DNA of 64,000 nucleotides from Streptomyces sp. ASQP_92 (GTDB taxonomy: Bacteria; Actinomycetota; Actinomycetes; Streptomycetales; Streptomycetaceae), in assembly GCF_025399895.1 (NCBI RefSeq), contig NZ_JAODUA010000025.1, forward strand, positions 1-64,000, written 5' to 3'. The notes beneath the pieces are model-generated. The model was not told where the DNA came from, did no database searches, and saw only the letters and a program-made list of their open reading frames with translations. A program made the position numbers and the translations under genes. Positions 1 to 7,876 of the stretch are shown one piece after another; positions within the stretch are counted from its first letter, which is position 1; each line of letters opens with the position of its first letter.

Positions 1-220
1 TCAGATCGGGGAGGCCGAGGATCCTGAGGCGATGCGGGCACGCATGGTCAAGGAGTACAAGGCCGAGTTGATGCATCCGTACTACGCGGCCGAGCGCGGC
101 CTGGTGGACGACGTGATCGACCCGGCGGAGACGCGGGCCGTTCTGATCGCCTCCCTCGCGATGCTCAAGTCCAAGCACGCCGACCTGCCGTCCCGCAAGC
201 ACGGCAACCCGCCTCAGTAA
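1..220 (+). CDS. accB: acyl-CoA carboxylase carboxyltransferase (beta) subunit, 3' end only
   Basis: Only the last 72 or so codons lie in the window; the reading frame is open from base 2. The visible C-terminus (from the region MVKEYKAELMHPYYAA through GLVDDVID to the end) is the tail of biotin-dependent acyl-CoA carboxylase carboxyltransferases. This subunit moves carboxyl from biotin to acetyl- or propionyl-CoA, making malonyl- or methylmalonyl-CoA. The DDVIDP stretch is the usual C-terminal signature of the family. The next gene encodes the small epsilon subunit found with such carboxylases in actinomycetes, which supports the call. The stop codon lies inside the first unit of a 30-bp tandem repeat. 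Whether it is the acetyl- or propionyl-specific enzyme cannot be decided from the tail alone. Confidence 0.85.
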   Translation, partial: QIGEAEDPEAMRARMVKEYKAELMHPYYAAERGLVDDVIDPAETRAVLIASLAMLKSKHADLPSRKHGNPPQ

Positions 221-299
221 CACCAGCCCGGTCGGAACCGCCTCGGTAACACCGTCCCCGGTTGGAACCGCCTCGGTAAGAACCACCCCGGTTGGACCC
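211..299. repeat. three tandem 30-bp repeats between accB and accE
   Basis: Three imperfect units, each beginning GCCTC(A/G)GTAA and ending GG(T/A)CC(C)-like, run 211-239, 240-269 and 270-299. A truncated fourth start (GCCTCACCAAG) runs into the accE ribosome binding site. The accB stop codon sits in unit 1. The units differ at only a few bases. Confidence 0.8.
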
Positions 300-321
300 G
301 CCTCACCAAGAGGAGACGAAC

Positions 322-534
322 TTGACCACCTCGAACCCCAACTCGTCCGAGTCCCTGCTCCGCGTGGAGAAGGGTGACGCCGCTCCCGAGGAGCTCGCCG
401 CGATCACCGCGGTCCTGCTCGCGCGCGCCGCCGCCCAGCCCGCCGCGGCCCCCAAGCGCGGCCGCTCCACCGCCGGCTGGCGCCGCCTGGAGCGCACCCC
501 CGGCTTCCGCGCCCCCCACTCCTGGCAGGGCTGA
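322..534 (+). CDS. accE: acyl-CoA carboxylase epsilon subunit
   Basis: A 70-residue protein starting at TTG 322, chosen because AGGAG lies at 311-315 at a good distance; an ATG at 292 has no such site. Small epsilon subunits stimulate actinomycete acyl-CoA carboxylases by bridging the biotin-carrying alpha and the beta subunits. The N-terminal half carries the family pattern, LLRVEKGDAAPEELAAITAVL (a helix with P-EELAA). The C-terminus is Ala/Arg-rich and ends in the characteristic W-R-R-L-E-R and HSWQG tail. It sits about 100 bp behind the carboxyltransferase gene and is followed by a hairpin terminator, so the pair is probably one transcript. Confidence 0.88.
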   Translation: MTTSNPNSSESLLRVEKGDAAPEELAAITAVLLARAAAQPAAAPKRGRSTAGWRRLERTPGFRAPHSWQG

Positions 535-551
535 CCCCGAACCACCCGCAG

Positions 552-585
552 AAAGCCCCCGCCGACACCGGCGGGGGCTTTTTCG
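552..585 (+). terminator. terminator after accE
   Basis: The arms AAAGCCCCCGCCG and CGGCGGGGGCTTT flank a very short loop and are followed by a T-rich run (CTTTTTCG). This is a typical intrinsic terminator for the accB-accE transcript. Confidence 0.9.
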
Positions 586-602
586 TTGTCCTCGCAGCCT
601 CA

Positions 603-641
603 TCCTAGGTATATTAGGACGCAACCTAGAGGCCCTAGGTT
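603..641. promoter_or_regulatory. palindromic operator/promoter region of the TetR-hydrolase operon
   Basis: Two inverted repeats lie close together: TCCTA-N7-TAGGA (603-619) and a perfect AACCTAG-N5-CTAGGTT (623-641). They share a CCTAG(G) core and end 27 bp before the regulator's start. TetR-family proteins usually bind such sites and repress their own operon. Autoregulation here is inferred. Confidence 0.6.
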
Positions 642-667
642 CTACGAATGGAAATGAGAGTGTGCGC

Positions 668-1261
668 ATGGCGCGAGCGGGACTGACGGCCGAGCGGCTG
701 GCCGCGGCGGGAGCCGAGCTGGCGGACGAGGCCGGGTTCGACGGCCTGACGGTGTCCGCGCTCGCCCGGCGCTTCGGGGTCAAGGACGCGAGCCTGTACT
801 CGCACGTCAAGAACCTCCGCGAGCTGCGGCAGCGGGTCACGCTGTACGCGGCGGGCGAGTTCATCGACTCCATCGCGGCGGCCGTCGCGGGCCGGGCCGG
901 CAAGGACGCCCTGGTCGCCTTCGCCGACGCCTACCGGGCCTACGCGCTCGCCCACCCCGGCCGGTACGCCGCCACCCAGCACCAGGTCGACCCCGAGCTG
1001 CTCGCCGGCTCCACGGTCATGGCGCGCACGGTCGACACGACCTACGGAATGCTCCGCGCCTACGGCCTCACCGAGCCCGATCTCACCGACGCGGTACGCC
1101 TGCTGCGCAGCACCTTCCACGGCTACATCAGCCTCGAAGCGGAGGGCGGATTCGGCCACCCCCGCGAGGTGCAGAGGTCGTGGGAGCGCGGGGTCCAGGC
1201 CCTGCACATCCTTCTGGAGCACTGGCCCAGAGACGACGAGGGGGAGAAGAGCGATGACTGA
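668..1261 (+). CDS. TetR/AcrR-family transcriptional regulator (WHG-type C-domain)
   Basis: A 197-residue regulator. Residues about 5-50 form a TetR-type helix-turn-helix, with the pattern ELADEAGFDGLTVSALARRFGV followed by SLYSHVKNLREL. The C-terminal part, including LLRSTFHGYISLEAEGGFG, resembles the WHG/TetR_C_33 ligand-binding class. The ATG at 668 was chosen because the HTH begins right after it; a GTG at 662 is an alternative. The stop overlaps the start of the downstream hydrolase by 8 bp, implying translational coupling. Its target is therefore probably this operon, through the CCTAG palindromes just upstream. The inducer is unknown. Confidence 0.85.
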   Translation: MARAGLTAERLAAAGAELADEAGFDGLTVSALARRFGVKDASLYSHVKNLRELRQRVTLYAAGEFIDSIAAAVAGRAGKDALVAFADAYRAYALAHPGRYAATQHQVDPELLAGSTVMARTVDTTYGMLRAYGLTEPDLTDAVRLLRSTFHGYISLEAEGGFGHPREVQRSWERGVQALHILLEHWPRDDEGEKSDD

Positions 1262-2084
1262 ACCGACCATCGGCACGCTGAAGGTGCCGGGCGCGACCCT
1301 GCGCTACGAGGTGCGCGGCACCGGGCCCGTACTGCTGCTCATCGCGGGGGGCGGCGGGGACGCCGGGATCTTCGAGCCGGTCGCCGACGCGCTCGCCGAC
1401 CGCTTCACGGTGGTGACCTACGATCCCCGCGGCCACTCCCGCAGCCCGCTCGACGGGCCGGACGTGGACCAGCGGGTCGAGACCCAGGCCGAGGACGCCC
1501 GGCGGCTGCTCGCCCGGGTGGCGCCGGACGGGTCGCCCGCGTACGTCTTCGGCACCAGCTCGGGGGCGATCGTCGCGGTGGAGCTGCTCACGCGGCACCC
1601 CGAACGCGTCGCGCGGGTCATCGCGCACGAGCCCGTGCTCGTCTCACTGCTGCCCGACGCGGCCGAGCACCACGCCTTTTTCAGCCACGTCGTGGCGACC
1701 TTCCACGAGGCGGGGGTGGGCGCGGCGATGGCCGAGCTGAGTGCGGGGTGCGGGGAGGAGCGCGGCGAGAAGCCGGACCTGTCCGGGCTCTCGCCCCGGA
1801 TGCTCACCACGTTCGAGCGGGTCGGGGGGAACTCGGCGTTCTTCCTGGGGCGGGTGCTGGGGCCGTTCAGCGCGCACGAGCCGGATCTGGCCCAACTCGA
1901 CGCGTGCGCGGGGAAGTTGGTGCCGGCGGTGGGGTGGGCGTCGTACGGGTTGCGGCTGTATCGGCCGGCGGCGTGGCTGGCGGAGCGGTACGGGGTCGCT
2001 CTCGCGGAGTTCGCGGGGGGTCACGTGGGGGTGGTGACCCACCCCGTCCCCTTTGCCCAGACCCTGGGCGAGCTGCTGCGCTGA
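1254..2084 (+). CDS. alpha/beta-fold hydrolase
   Basis: A 276-residue cytoplasmic alpha/beta hydrolase. The oxyanion-hole region is LLLIAGGGGDAG (about residues 27-38), followed by the family motif YDPRGHSRS (56-64). The nucleophile elbow is G-T-S-S-G at 100-104, making S102 the likely nucleophile, and the GGHVG motif near the C-terminus offers H257 as the catalytic histidine. No signal peptide is seen. It is translationally coupled to the TetR gene (ATGACTGA overlap), so it is probably derepressed when the regulator binds its ligand. The substrate cannot be read from the sequence; hydrolases in this arrangement often act on small esters or antibiotic-like molecules. Confidence 0.85.
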   Translation: MTEPTIGTLKVPGATLRYEVRGTGPVLLLIAGGGGDAGIFEPVADALADRFTVVTYDPRGHSRSPLDGPDVDQRVETQAEDARRLLARVAPDGSPAYVFGTSSGAIVAVELLTRHPERVARVIAHEPVLVSLLPDAAEHHAFFSHVVATFHEAGVGAAMAELSAGCGEERGEKPDLSGLSPRMLTTFERVGGNSAFFLGRVLGPFSAHEPDLAQLDACAGKLVPAVGWASYGLRLYRPAAWLAERYGVALAEFAGGHVGVVTHPVPFAQTLGELLR

Positions 2085-2631
2085 ACGCGGGTCCCTGGGG
2101 CGGGGCGCTTTGCGCAGTTCCCCGCGCCCCTGAAGCCCGACGTCGCCCTCGGGTTGTGCGTGGCTGGTCGCGCAGTTCCCCGCGCCCCTTAACCCGCTTG
2201 ATCCTGCGGACCGTGCCCGCGTCTTGCGCAGTTCCCCGCGCCCCTAAACCTCTCGATCCTGCGGGCCGTGGTCGCTTCTCGCGCAGTTCCCCGCGCCCCT
2301 GAAAACTCCGGTCGCGTGCAGGCCGTGGTCGCTTCTCGCGCCCACGCGGCGGAGCCGCATATATGTCACAGCCCCGCGCCCCTAAAACCGTGCTTTCGTC
2401 CGCAGGTCGTGCGTGGCTGGTCGCGCAGTTCCTCGCGCCCCTTGAGGGCACCCGTGCTGGGGCACCTTCAGCCCGTCCGGCGATTGAGGACGAGCGCCCT
2501 TAAGGCGCGAACGGGGTCTGGGGCGGAGCCCCAGGAGGGGCCGGGACCAGCCAACTCCGTTGCACGGGCGGGTGGGTGGGAAAACCCCGGGGCCGGGGCG
2601 GAGCCCCAGGGGGCTGGGGCTCCGGGGGGCC
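2085..2631. repeat. intergenic region with dispersed Streptomyces-type repeats
   Basis: Copies of the element gcgcagttccccgcgcccct occur at 2112-2131, 2170-2189, 2226-2245 and 2281-2300. A diverged copy lies at 2423-2442 and a partial one near 2371-2383. They are spaced about 55-60 bp apart, and the flanking words CGTGCGTGGCTGG and GTGGTCGCTTCTC also recur. A second element follows, CTGGGGC-GGA-GCCCCAG (2518-2534), which is palindromic and could form a hairpin; part of it recurs near 2591-2611. No credible gene is present. The region separates the convergent hydrolase and cvnD2 genes, so the palindrome may act as their terminator. Confidence 0.75.
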
Positions 2632-3213
2632 TCAGCGGAGGCGGGCCATGAGGGCGTGTTCGACGAGGGTGATGAGGGCGCTTTTGGCGTCGGCGCGGTG
2701 GCGTGCGTCGGTGACGATGATGGGGGTGTCGGGTCCGATCTGGAGTGCTTCGCGTACTTCGTCGGGTGTGTAGGGCTGGTGTCCGTCGAAGCCGTTGAGG
2801 GCGATGACGAAGGGGAGTCCTGAGTTTTCGAAGTAGTCGACGGCGGGGAAGCAGTCGGCGAGGCGGCGGGTGTCGACGAGGACGACGGCGCCGATGGCGC
2901 CGCGGACGAGGTCGTCCCACATGAACCAGAAGCGGTCCTGTCCGGGGGTGCCGAACAGGTAGAGGATGAGGTCCTGGTCGAGGGTGATGCGGCCGAAGTC
3001 CATGGCGACCGTGGTGGTCGTCTTGTCTCCGGTGTGGGTCAGGTCGTCGATGCCCGCGCTGGCGGACGTCATCACGGCTTCGGTGCGCAGGGGGTTGATC
3101 TCCGAGACCGCGCCGACGAACGTGGTCTTGCCCACGCCGAAGCCGCCCGCCACCACGATCTTCGCCGACGTGGTGGAACGGGCGGCACCGCCGCTAGAGC
3201 TTGCGAAGTCCAC
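2632..3213 (-). CDS. cvnD2: conservon small GTP-binding protein CvnD (downstream operon)
   Basis: A 193-residue GTPase of the conservon type. The P-loop GGFGVGKTT starts at residue 23, the switch II motif is FGTPGQDR (87-94), and the base-recognition motif is NGFD (140-143) in place of NKxD. CvnD proteins work at the membrane with CvnA, B and C in a complex likened to eukaryotic G-protein systems. The start overlaps the end of cvnC2 by 20 bp. The gene is identical at the DNA level to cvnD1 (7877-8458) except for the last sense codon (Arg here, Lys there) and the stop. Its second half favours C- or A-ending codons, including AAA, ACA and GAA, which is unlike its neighbours. Confidence 0.93.
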   Translation of the reverse strand: MDFASSSGGAARSTTSAKIVVAGGFGVGKTTFVGAVSEINPLRTEAVMTSASAGIDDLTHTGDKTTTTVAMDFGRITLDQDLILYLFGTPGQDRFWFMWDDLVRGAIGAVVLVDTRRLADCFPAVDYFENSGLPFVIALNGFDGHQPYTPDEVREALQIGPDTPIIVTDARHRADAKSALITLVEHALMARLR

Positions 3214-3775
3214 TGAGCACCCTTTCGAGCAGTGTCACGTCTGGCTGTCCGCCGGCGGACTCGTCGCCGCCGGGCTGGTGGATGGCGACAAGTCCGGCCT
3301 CGGCCAGGTCGGCTACGAGGATCCGGGCAACGCCGAGGGGGATGGTGAGGAGTGCCGAGATCTCGGCGACCGACTTGATCTCGCGGCACAGGTGGCAGAT
3401 CCGCTGGTGCTCGGGCAACTGCCCTTGCATCCTCGCCGGTTCGGCCGTGGTGTGCACCAGTGCCTCGATGGCGAGCTGGTAGCGCGGCCGCGTACGGCCG
3501 CCGGTCATGGCGTACGGACGCACAAGGGGGTTGTGTGTGCCGCCCGCGGGTGAGGACTGGGACTTCTGCCGCGGCTGCACCGTTTCGATGCGGGGCTGCG
3601 GCGGCTGGTCGTACGGACCGGGCCGGCGGTTCGGCTGCTGGTAGGGCTGCTGGTACTGGCCCTGGCCCTGACCCTGTCTGCCGGGCGCGGAGGGGTAGTT
3701 GAAGCGGTTCTGGCCGTGCTCACCCGGAGACTGCTGTCCACCGCTGTAGGGGTGCCCGCCTGGGGGTGTTGTCAC
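3194..3775 (-). CDS. cvnC2: conservon DUF742 protein CvnC (downstream operon)
   Basis: A 193-residue DUF742 protein. The first ~75 residues are low-complexity and rich in Gln, Pro and Gly. The conserved DUF742 domain then runs from LVRPYAMTGGRTRP through the winged-helix-like part ending LLERVLSGLRKL. It contains CHLCREIKSVAEISALL and GVARILVADLAEAGLV, which look like an HTH fold. GTG 3775 was chosen as start because GGAGGAGG lies just upstream; an upstream ATG at 3808 has no such site. In conservons the C protein links the kinase/roadblock pair to the GTPase. Its low-complexity N-terminus is about 60 residues longer than that of the paralogue CvnC1. Confidence 0.9.
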   Translation of the reverse strand: MTTPPGGHPYSGGQQSPGEHGQNRFNYPSAPGRQGQGQGQYQQPYQQPNRRPGPYDQPPQPRIETVQPRQKSQSSPAGGTHNPLVRPYAMTGGRTRPRYQLAIEALVHTTAEPARMQGQLPEHQRICHLCREIKSVAEISALLTIPLGVARILVADLAEAGLVAIHQPGGDESAGGQPDVTLLERVLSGLRKL

Positions 3776-3886
3776 GTTTCCTCCTCCGACTACCGGTGCC
3801 CGTCCCATTGGGGCCGCGCCACCGCACTTTATGGGGCGGTGGCGAGAAACGCACGGCCTGTCTGCTGATTGAGAACTGATCGGTAA

Positions 3887-4309
3887 CTAGTTAAGAAGGC
3901 TTCCCTGAAGCTCCGCACGGAGGTCGGGAGTCAGCACGCTCCCGGCCCGGTCCACGAGCAGCGCCATCTCGTAACCCACCAGGCCGATGTCGGCCTCCGG
4001 GTGGGAGAGGACGGCGAGCGAGGAACCGTCGGAGACGGACATGATGAAGAGGAAGCCGCGCTCCATCTCCACCACCGTCTGGTTGACGGCGCCGCCTTCG
4101 AAGATCCGGGAGGCGCCCGCGGTGAGGGACGTCAGACCGGAGGCCACGGCCGCCAGCTGATCGGCCCGGTCCCGGGGGAAGCCTTCGGACATCGCCAGCA
4201 GGAGTCCGTCGGCGGAGACCACCACCGTGTGGGACACCCCGGGGGTGTTGTCCACGAAGTTGGTGATCAACCAGTTCAGATTCTGCGCCGCCTGGCTCAT
4301 CGGGCTCAC
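3887..4309 (-). CDS. cvnB2: conservon roadblock/LC7 protein CvnB (downstream operon)
   Basis: A 140-residue roadblock/LC7 protein, the class that modulates small GTPases. It begins SPMSQAAQNLNWLITNFV and shows the family core GVSHTVVVSADGLLLAMS and DQLAAVASGLTSL. GTG 4309 is preferred because CTCCT (AGGAG on the coding strand) is 7 bp upstream. It starts right after the cvnA2 stop codon, implying coupling. The protein differs from CvnB1 at only six of 140 positions, while the DNA has many synonymous differences. It is expected to sit between the kinase CvnA and the GTPase CvnD. Confidence 0.93.
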   Translation of the reverse strand: MSPMSQAAQNLNWLITNFVDNTPGVSHTVVVSADGLLLAMSEGFPRDRADQLAAVASGLTSLTAGASRIFEGGAVNQTVVEMERGFLFIMSVSDGSSLAVLSHPEADIGLVGYEMALLVDRAGSVLTPDLRAELQGSLLN

Positions 4310-4310
4310 A

Positions 4311-7300
4311 CTAACGCTCCTGGTTGTAGGTGTTACTTGTCTCCGACCCCGCGTTACGGCCCTGCTGGACACCGCGGCGCAGGTTGCTCAACCTGCCGCG
4401 TACGTCCTCCGGAGCGCGGGAGACCTGGGGGCCGCCCTGCGGGGTCTGCTCGGCCGCGCCCTCGACCAGATTGGCCTTGGGCACCCGCCGGGGGAGACCG
4501 GAGGGAGTGACCCCGCCGGCCTTGGGCTCACGGAGCTTCTCGGCCCGCGTCCAGCGCTCGTCGTTGGTCGAGCGCCAGTCACCTGCCGGTCCGTCCGACG
4601 TCTCGGGCTGGTCCTGCTCCTGCTCGGACTCGGCCGTCCAGCCCTGGGGGCTGCCGCGCCGGGGCAGACCGGCGTCGGTCAGCTCGTGGCCGGGGGCCGG
4701 GGTGGCGCCCGGACGGTCGAAGCCTACGCGGTCCGCGGCACCGCCGGGAACGCCCCGGGACTCCTCGGCGGATTCCGCTTCCGGCTGGAAGGGGGCCGCG
4801 TAGGGCTCCTGGTAGGTGTTGTCGCGCGGCCAATCGTCTTGCGGCGCCTGGGCGGCGTACGGGGCCTCGAAGGGGCCCTGGTCGGCCGTGGGCTCCTGGT
4901 AGGAGCCTTCCGGATAGGCGGACTCCCGGTAACCGTCCTGGGGCGCGTAGGAGTCCTGGGAGTAGCCACCGGTGTGCTCGGGGGCGTACTGCTGGTTCTG
5001 GTACGAGCCGTCGTAGCCGTTGGTCGGCTGAGGCGCGTAGGAGCCCTCGTAGGACTGGTCCTGACCGACGTACTGCTGCTGGTTGTCGTACGAGCCGTCG
5101 TACGCCTGGTGCTGCTGCGGCTCGACCTCGTCCCGGAACAGCGGGCGTTCGCCGCCCTGCGCCTGGGCCTCCAGGGCCGCGCGGCGCTCCTCACGCATCA
5201 ACGAGCGGTTCACCGGGTCGAGTTCGTGCGGGTCGCCCTGCTCGCCGGTCTCGTAGCGCGAGTCGTCGAAGCCGAGCTCGGCCGCGGTGCGCATCGGGGC
5301 CGGGGCCGACTCGTACGGCTGCTGCTGGTGCTGCTCGGGGATGATCGAGGAGACCGTGAAGTCGTCGCCCATCGAGGCGCTGTCGCCACCGCCACCATGG
5401 GTGATCGGGTCCGGGAGCATGACCAGGGACGTGGTGCCGGCCTGCTCGCCCGAGGGGCGGAGCTGGACGCGGATGCCGTGCCGGTCGGCGAGGCGGCCGA
5501 CCACGAACAGGCCCATGCGCTGCGAGACGGCGGCGTCCACGGTGGGCGGGTTGGCCAGGCGGTGGTTGATGTCCGCGAAGTCCTCGGCGGTCAGGCCGAT
5601 GCCCTTGTCGTGGATCTCGACCATCACACGGCCGTCGGGAAGACGGGTCGCGGTGACGCGGACCTTGGTCTGCGGCGAGGAGAACGTGGTGGCGTTCTCC
5701 AGGAGCTCGGCGAGCAGGTGCACGAGGTCGGTCACGGCGCGGCCGTGGATCTCGGCCTCCGGCACCCCGGACAGCTCGATGCGCTCGTAGGACTCCACCT
5801 CGGAGGAGGCGGCGCGCAGCACGTCGACCAGCGGGACCGGCTGGTCCCAGCGGCGGCCCGGCTCCTCGCCGGCGAGGACCAGGAGGTTCTCGCCGTTGCG
5901 GCGCATACGGGTCGCCAGGTGGTCCAGCTTGAAGAGGCTCTCCAGCTGGTCCGGGTCGGCCTCGTTGTTCTCCAGGTCGGTGATGAGGGTCAACTGGCCC
6001 TCGATCAGGGACTGGTTGCGGCGCGAGAGGTTGGTGAAGATCGCGTTGACGTTGCCCCGCAGCAGGGCCTGCTCGGCGGCGAGCCGGACGGCCTCGCGGT
6101 GCACCTGGTCGAAGGCGCGGGCGACCTCGCCGATCTCGTCCGTGGAGTCGATCGGGATCGCCTCGACGCGGGTGTCGACCCGGCCGGGTTCGGTGCGCGA
6201 GAGCTGGTCGACCAGCATCGGCAGGCGCTGCTCGGCCACGTCGAAGGCGGCGTTGCGCAGCCGGCGCATCGAGCGGCTCATCTGGCGCGCCACCATGCCG
6301 GCCAGGATGAAGGCGGCGAGCAGCGCGACCACGACGATCGCACCGTTGATGTACGCGGTGGACTTGGCGTCGTCGGCGATCTGGCCGGCCTCGGTCACGG
6401 CCTTGCCGACGAGCTCGTTCTCGATCTCGCTGTAGCCGTCGAACTTGGAGGTGGACGCGGCCATCCAGGCCTCGGGCGTGATGCCCTCCGCCTTGAGCTG
6501 CTTGGGGGTCCGGCCCTCGCCGATCGCGGCGGCCATCCCGTTGTAGATCGAACCGTCGGCGGCCGGGGCGGCGCCGATGTGCGGACCGTTGTCGGCCTGC
6601 TGCTTGGCCCCGGGGAACTCCTGGGCGACCTTGGCCGCCCGGGCCGTCATGACGTCCTTGAGGTGCTGGCTGTCGGCGTCCGTACCGCCCGCGTCGAACT
6701 CGCCGAGGGCGATGAACTCCAGGTAGTTGTACGAGTTGAACGCCTTGACCTGCATCTGGAAGGTCTTGGCGTCGTCGCTGGGCCGCAGCAGCAGGTGCAG
6801 TCCGATGGAGCGCTGGAGCGACTCGGCGGACTTCGCGAGGTCGACCGCGTACACCATGCGGCCGTAGCTGGTGATGTTGCCGGTGCCCAGGCCGAGCTCG
6901 TTGGAGAACGTGCTCAGGTAGTGCGGGATCGCCGTGTAGCCCTCTTCGGTGAGGACCGGGTTCTTGGCCTCGACCCCCTTGGCGTACGCGGTCTTGCGCA
7001 GGTCCTCGAGGGTCTTCTCGGCCTCGCGGACCTTGGCCAGGCGGCGCTTGAGGCTCGGGGTGTCCGGCATGCCCTGGACGGCCTCGTCGAACTTGGCGCG
7101 GGCCGCGTCCGAGGTGGCGTACGCCTTGCTGACGACGTCGCTGTCCCGCTTGTTCTGCAACAAAGGCTCGGCGGTGAGGTCGCGCTCGTTGAGCAGCGCC
7201 TGGCCGTAGTCGGAGGCGGCGCGCACGATGTTCGCGACCTTCTCGGCGTTACGGGCGTCGCGCCAGGTGGCTATGGACCCGTTCACCTCGAAGCCGCCCA

Positions 7301-7520
7301 TGACGAGGCCGACGAGCACGGGGATGAGGAGGATCGCGTTCAGCCGGGTGGCCACCCGCCAGTTGCGCGGCGAGAAACGGCTGCGACTGCCCGGGGCGTC
7401 CTTCTTGCCGGAGTCCTGGGCAGAGGTCTGGGGCGTCGGCTGTGACACCGCCGCGCGCTCGGGCGGGGTGAAGTTGCCCCGCGCCTGCTGCGTCGCGGAG
7501 CTCGTCCTGCTTCGCTTCAC
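4311..7520 (-). CDS. cvnA2: conservon membrane sensor-kinase-like protein CvnA (downstream operon)
   Basis: A 1069-residue protein starting at GTG 7520. It has a short cytoplasmic N-terminus, a membrane segment at about 61-78, an extracellular helical (nitrate-sensor-like) domain to about 390 and a second membrane segment at 392-411. A HAMP-like linker follows, then a kinase core with LDHLATRMRR (H534 is the candidate phosphoacceptor), the N box HLLAELLENAT (601-611), DKGIG (638-642) and a G2 region at 669-682. Residues from about 740 to 950 are low-complexity with repeated YDGSY/YEGSY-like units. The extreme C-terminus (GGVTPSGLPRRVP...VRGRLSNLRRG) is conserved with CvnA1. It heads the operon cvnA2-B2-C2-D2. 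The signal sensed is unknown. Confidence 0.92.
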   Translation of the reverse strand: MKRSRTSSATQQARGNFTPPERAAVSQPTPQTSAQDSGKKDAPGSRSRFSPRNWRVATRLNAILLIPVLVGLVMGGFEVNGSIATWRDARNAEKVANIVRAASDYGQALLNERDLTAEPLLQNKRDSDVVSKAYATSDAARAKFDEAVQGMPDTPSLKRRLAKVREAEKTLEDLRKTAYAKGVEAKNPVLTEEGYTAIPHYLSTFSNELGLGTGNITSYGRMVYAVDLAKSAESLQRSIGLHLLLRPSDDAKTFQMQVKAFNSYNYLEFIALGEFDAGGTDADSQHLKDVMTARAAKVAQEFPGAKQQADNGPHIGAAPAADGSIYNGMAAAIGEGRTPKQLKAEGITPEAWMAASTSKFDGYSEIENELVGKAVTEAGQIADDAKSTAYINGAIVVVALLAAFILAGMVARQMSRSMRRLRNAAFDVAEQRLPMLVDQLSRTEPGRVDTRVEAIPIDSTDEIGEVARAFDQVHREAVRLAAEQALLRGNVNAIFTNLSRRNQSLIEGQLTLITDLENNEADPDQLESLFKLDHLATRMRRNGENLLVLAGEEPGRRWDQPVPLVDVLRAASSEVESYERIELSGVPEAEIHGRAVTDLVHLLAELLENATTFSSPQTKVRVTATRLPDGRVMVEIHDKGIGLTAEDFADINHRLANPPTVDAAVSQRMGLFVVGRLADRHGIRVQLRPSGEQAGTTSLVMLPDPITHGGGGDSASMGDDFTVSSIIPEQHQQQPYESAPAPMRTAAELGFDDSRYETGEQGDPHELDPVNRSLMREERRAALEAQAQGGERPLFRDEVEPQQHQAYDGSYDNQQQYVGQDQSYEGSYAPQPTNGYDGSYQNQQYAPEHTGGYSQDSYAPQDGYRESAYPEGSYQEPTADQGPFEAPYAAQAPQDDWPRDNTYQEPYAAPFQPEAESAEESRGVPGGAADRVGFDRPGATPAPGHELTDAGLPRRGSPQGWTAESEQEQDQPETSDGPAGDWRSTNDERWTRAEKLREPKAGGVTPSGLPRRVPKANLVEGAAEQTPQGGPQVSRAPEDVRGRLSNLRRGVQQGRNAGSETSNTYNQER

Positions 7521-7876
7521 TCGACCAACAACCTCTCGGAGCCGGCACCCGTGGGGCGTGCCGCTGTGTGTTTCAGAGCCGTACTTCTCGGGGCCGTACT
7601 ACTCGGGAGTTCGCCGAATTCCAGCACGTGGGACGGCCGCGATCCAAACGTTCGGAATCCGCCGTTCCGAGTGGCCAAGACCTCAGATAAAACGGGCATA
7701 AAGAGCGAGCCCCGCCAAATGGCGGGGCCGATGTGAGCGCAGTGACACCGGACGAACGCGGCGGGTTGCGGTGACACGATAATTCTCTGTCGAAACGTTA
7801 TGAACGCAGGGGCGGATCGTGTCAAAGGACACAGTCCGCCCCCGTTTCGTCTACGACAACTGCCGTAGGGCACCGG
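7521..7876. other. intergenic region between the two conservon operons
   Basis: These 356 bp hold the cvn1 transcript end (hairpin at 7809-7842) and presumably the promoter of cvnA2. Most of the rest is less GC-rich than coding DNA. I could not identify a confident -35/-10 pair on the minus strand. Confidence 0.5.
7809..7842 (-). terminator. hairpin downstream of cvnD1
   Basis: The inverted repeat pairs GGGGCGGA with TCCGCCCC, extended inward by GTGTC-AAAG-GACAC. It lies 34 bp after the cvnD1 stop on the minus strand. It has no clear T run, so it is a probable rather than a certain terminator for the cvn1 operon. Confidence 0.65.

Noticed and set aside
1867..2451. Open frames across the repeat-rich intergenic region (both strands)
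   Set aside because: They are composed of the dispersed repeats, with biased composition and no domain or ribosome site.
4227..7445. A 1072-codon open frame antisense to cvnA2, and a similar one antisense to cvnA1 (9987-13160)
   Set aside because: High GC at codon position 3 of the real genes opens the opposite frame. The translated products are Arg/Gly/Ala/Leu-rich with no motifs, and cvnA domains are clear on the minus strand.
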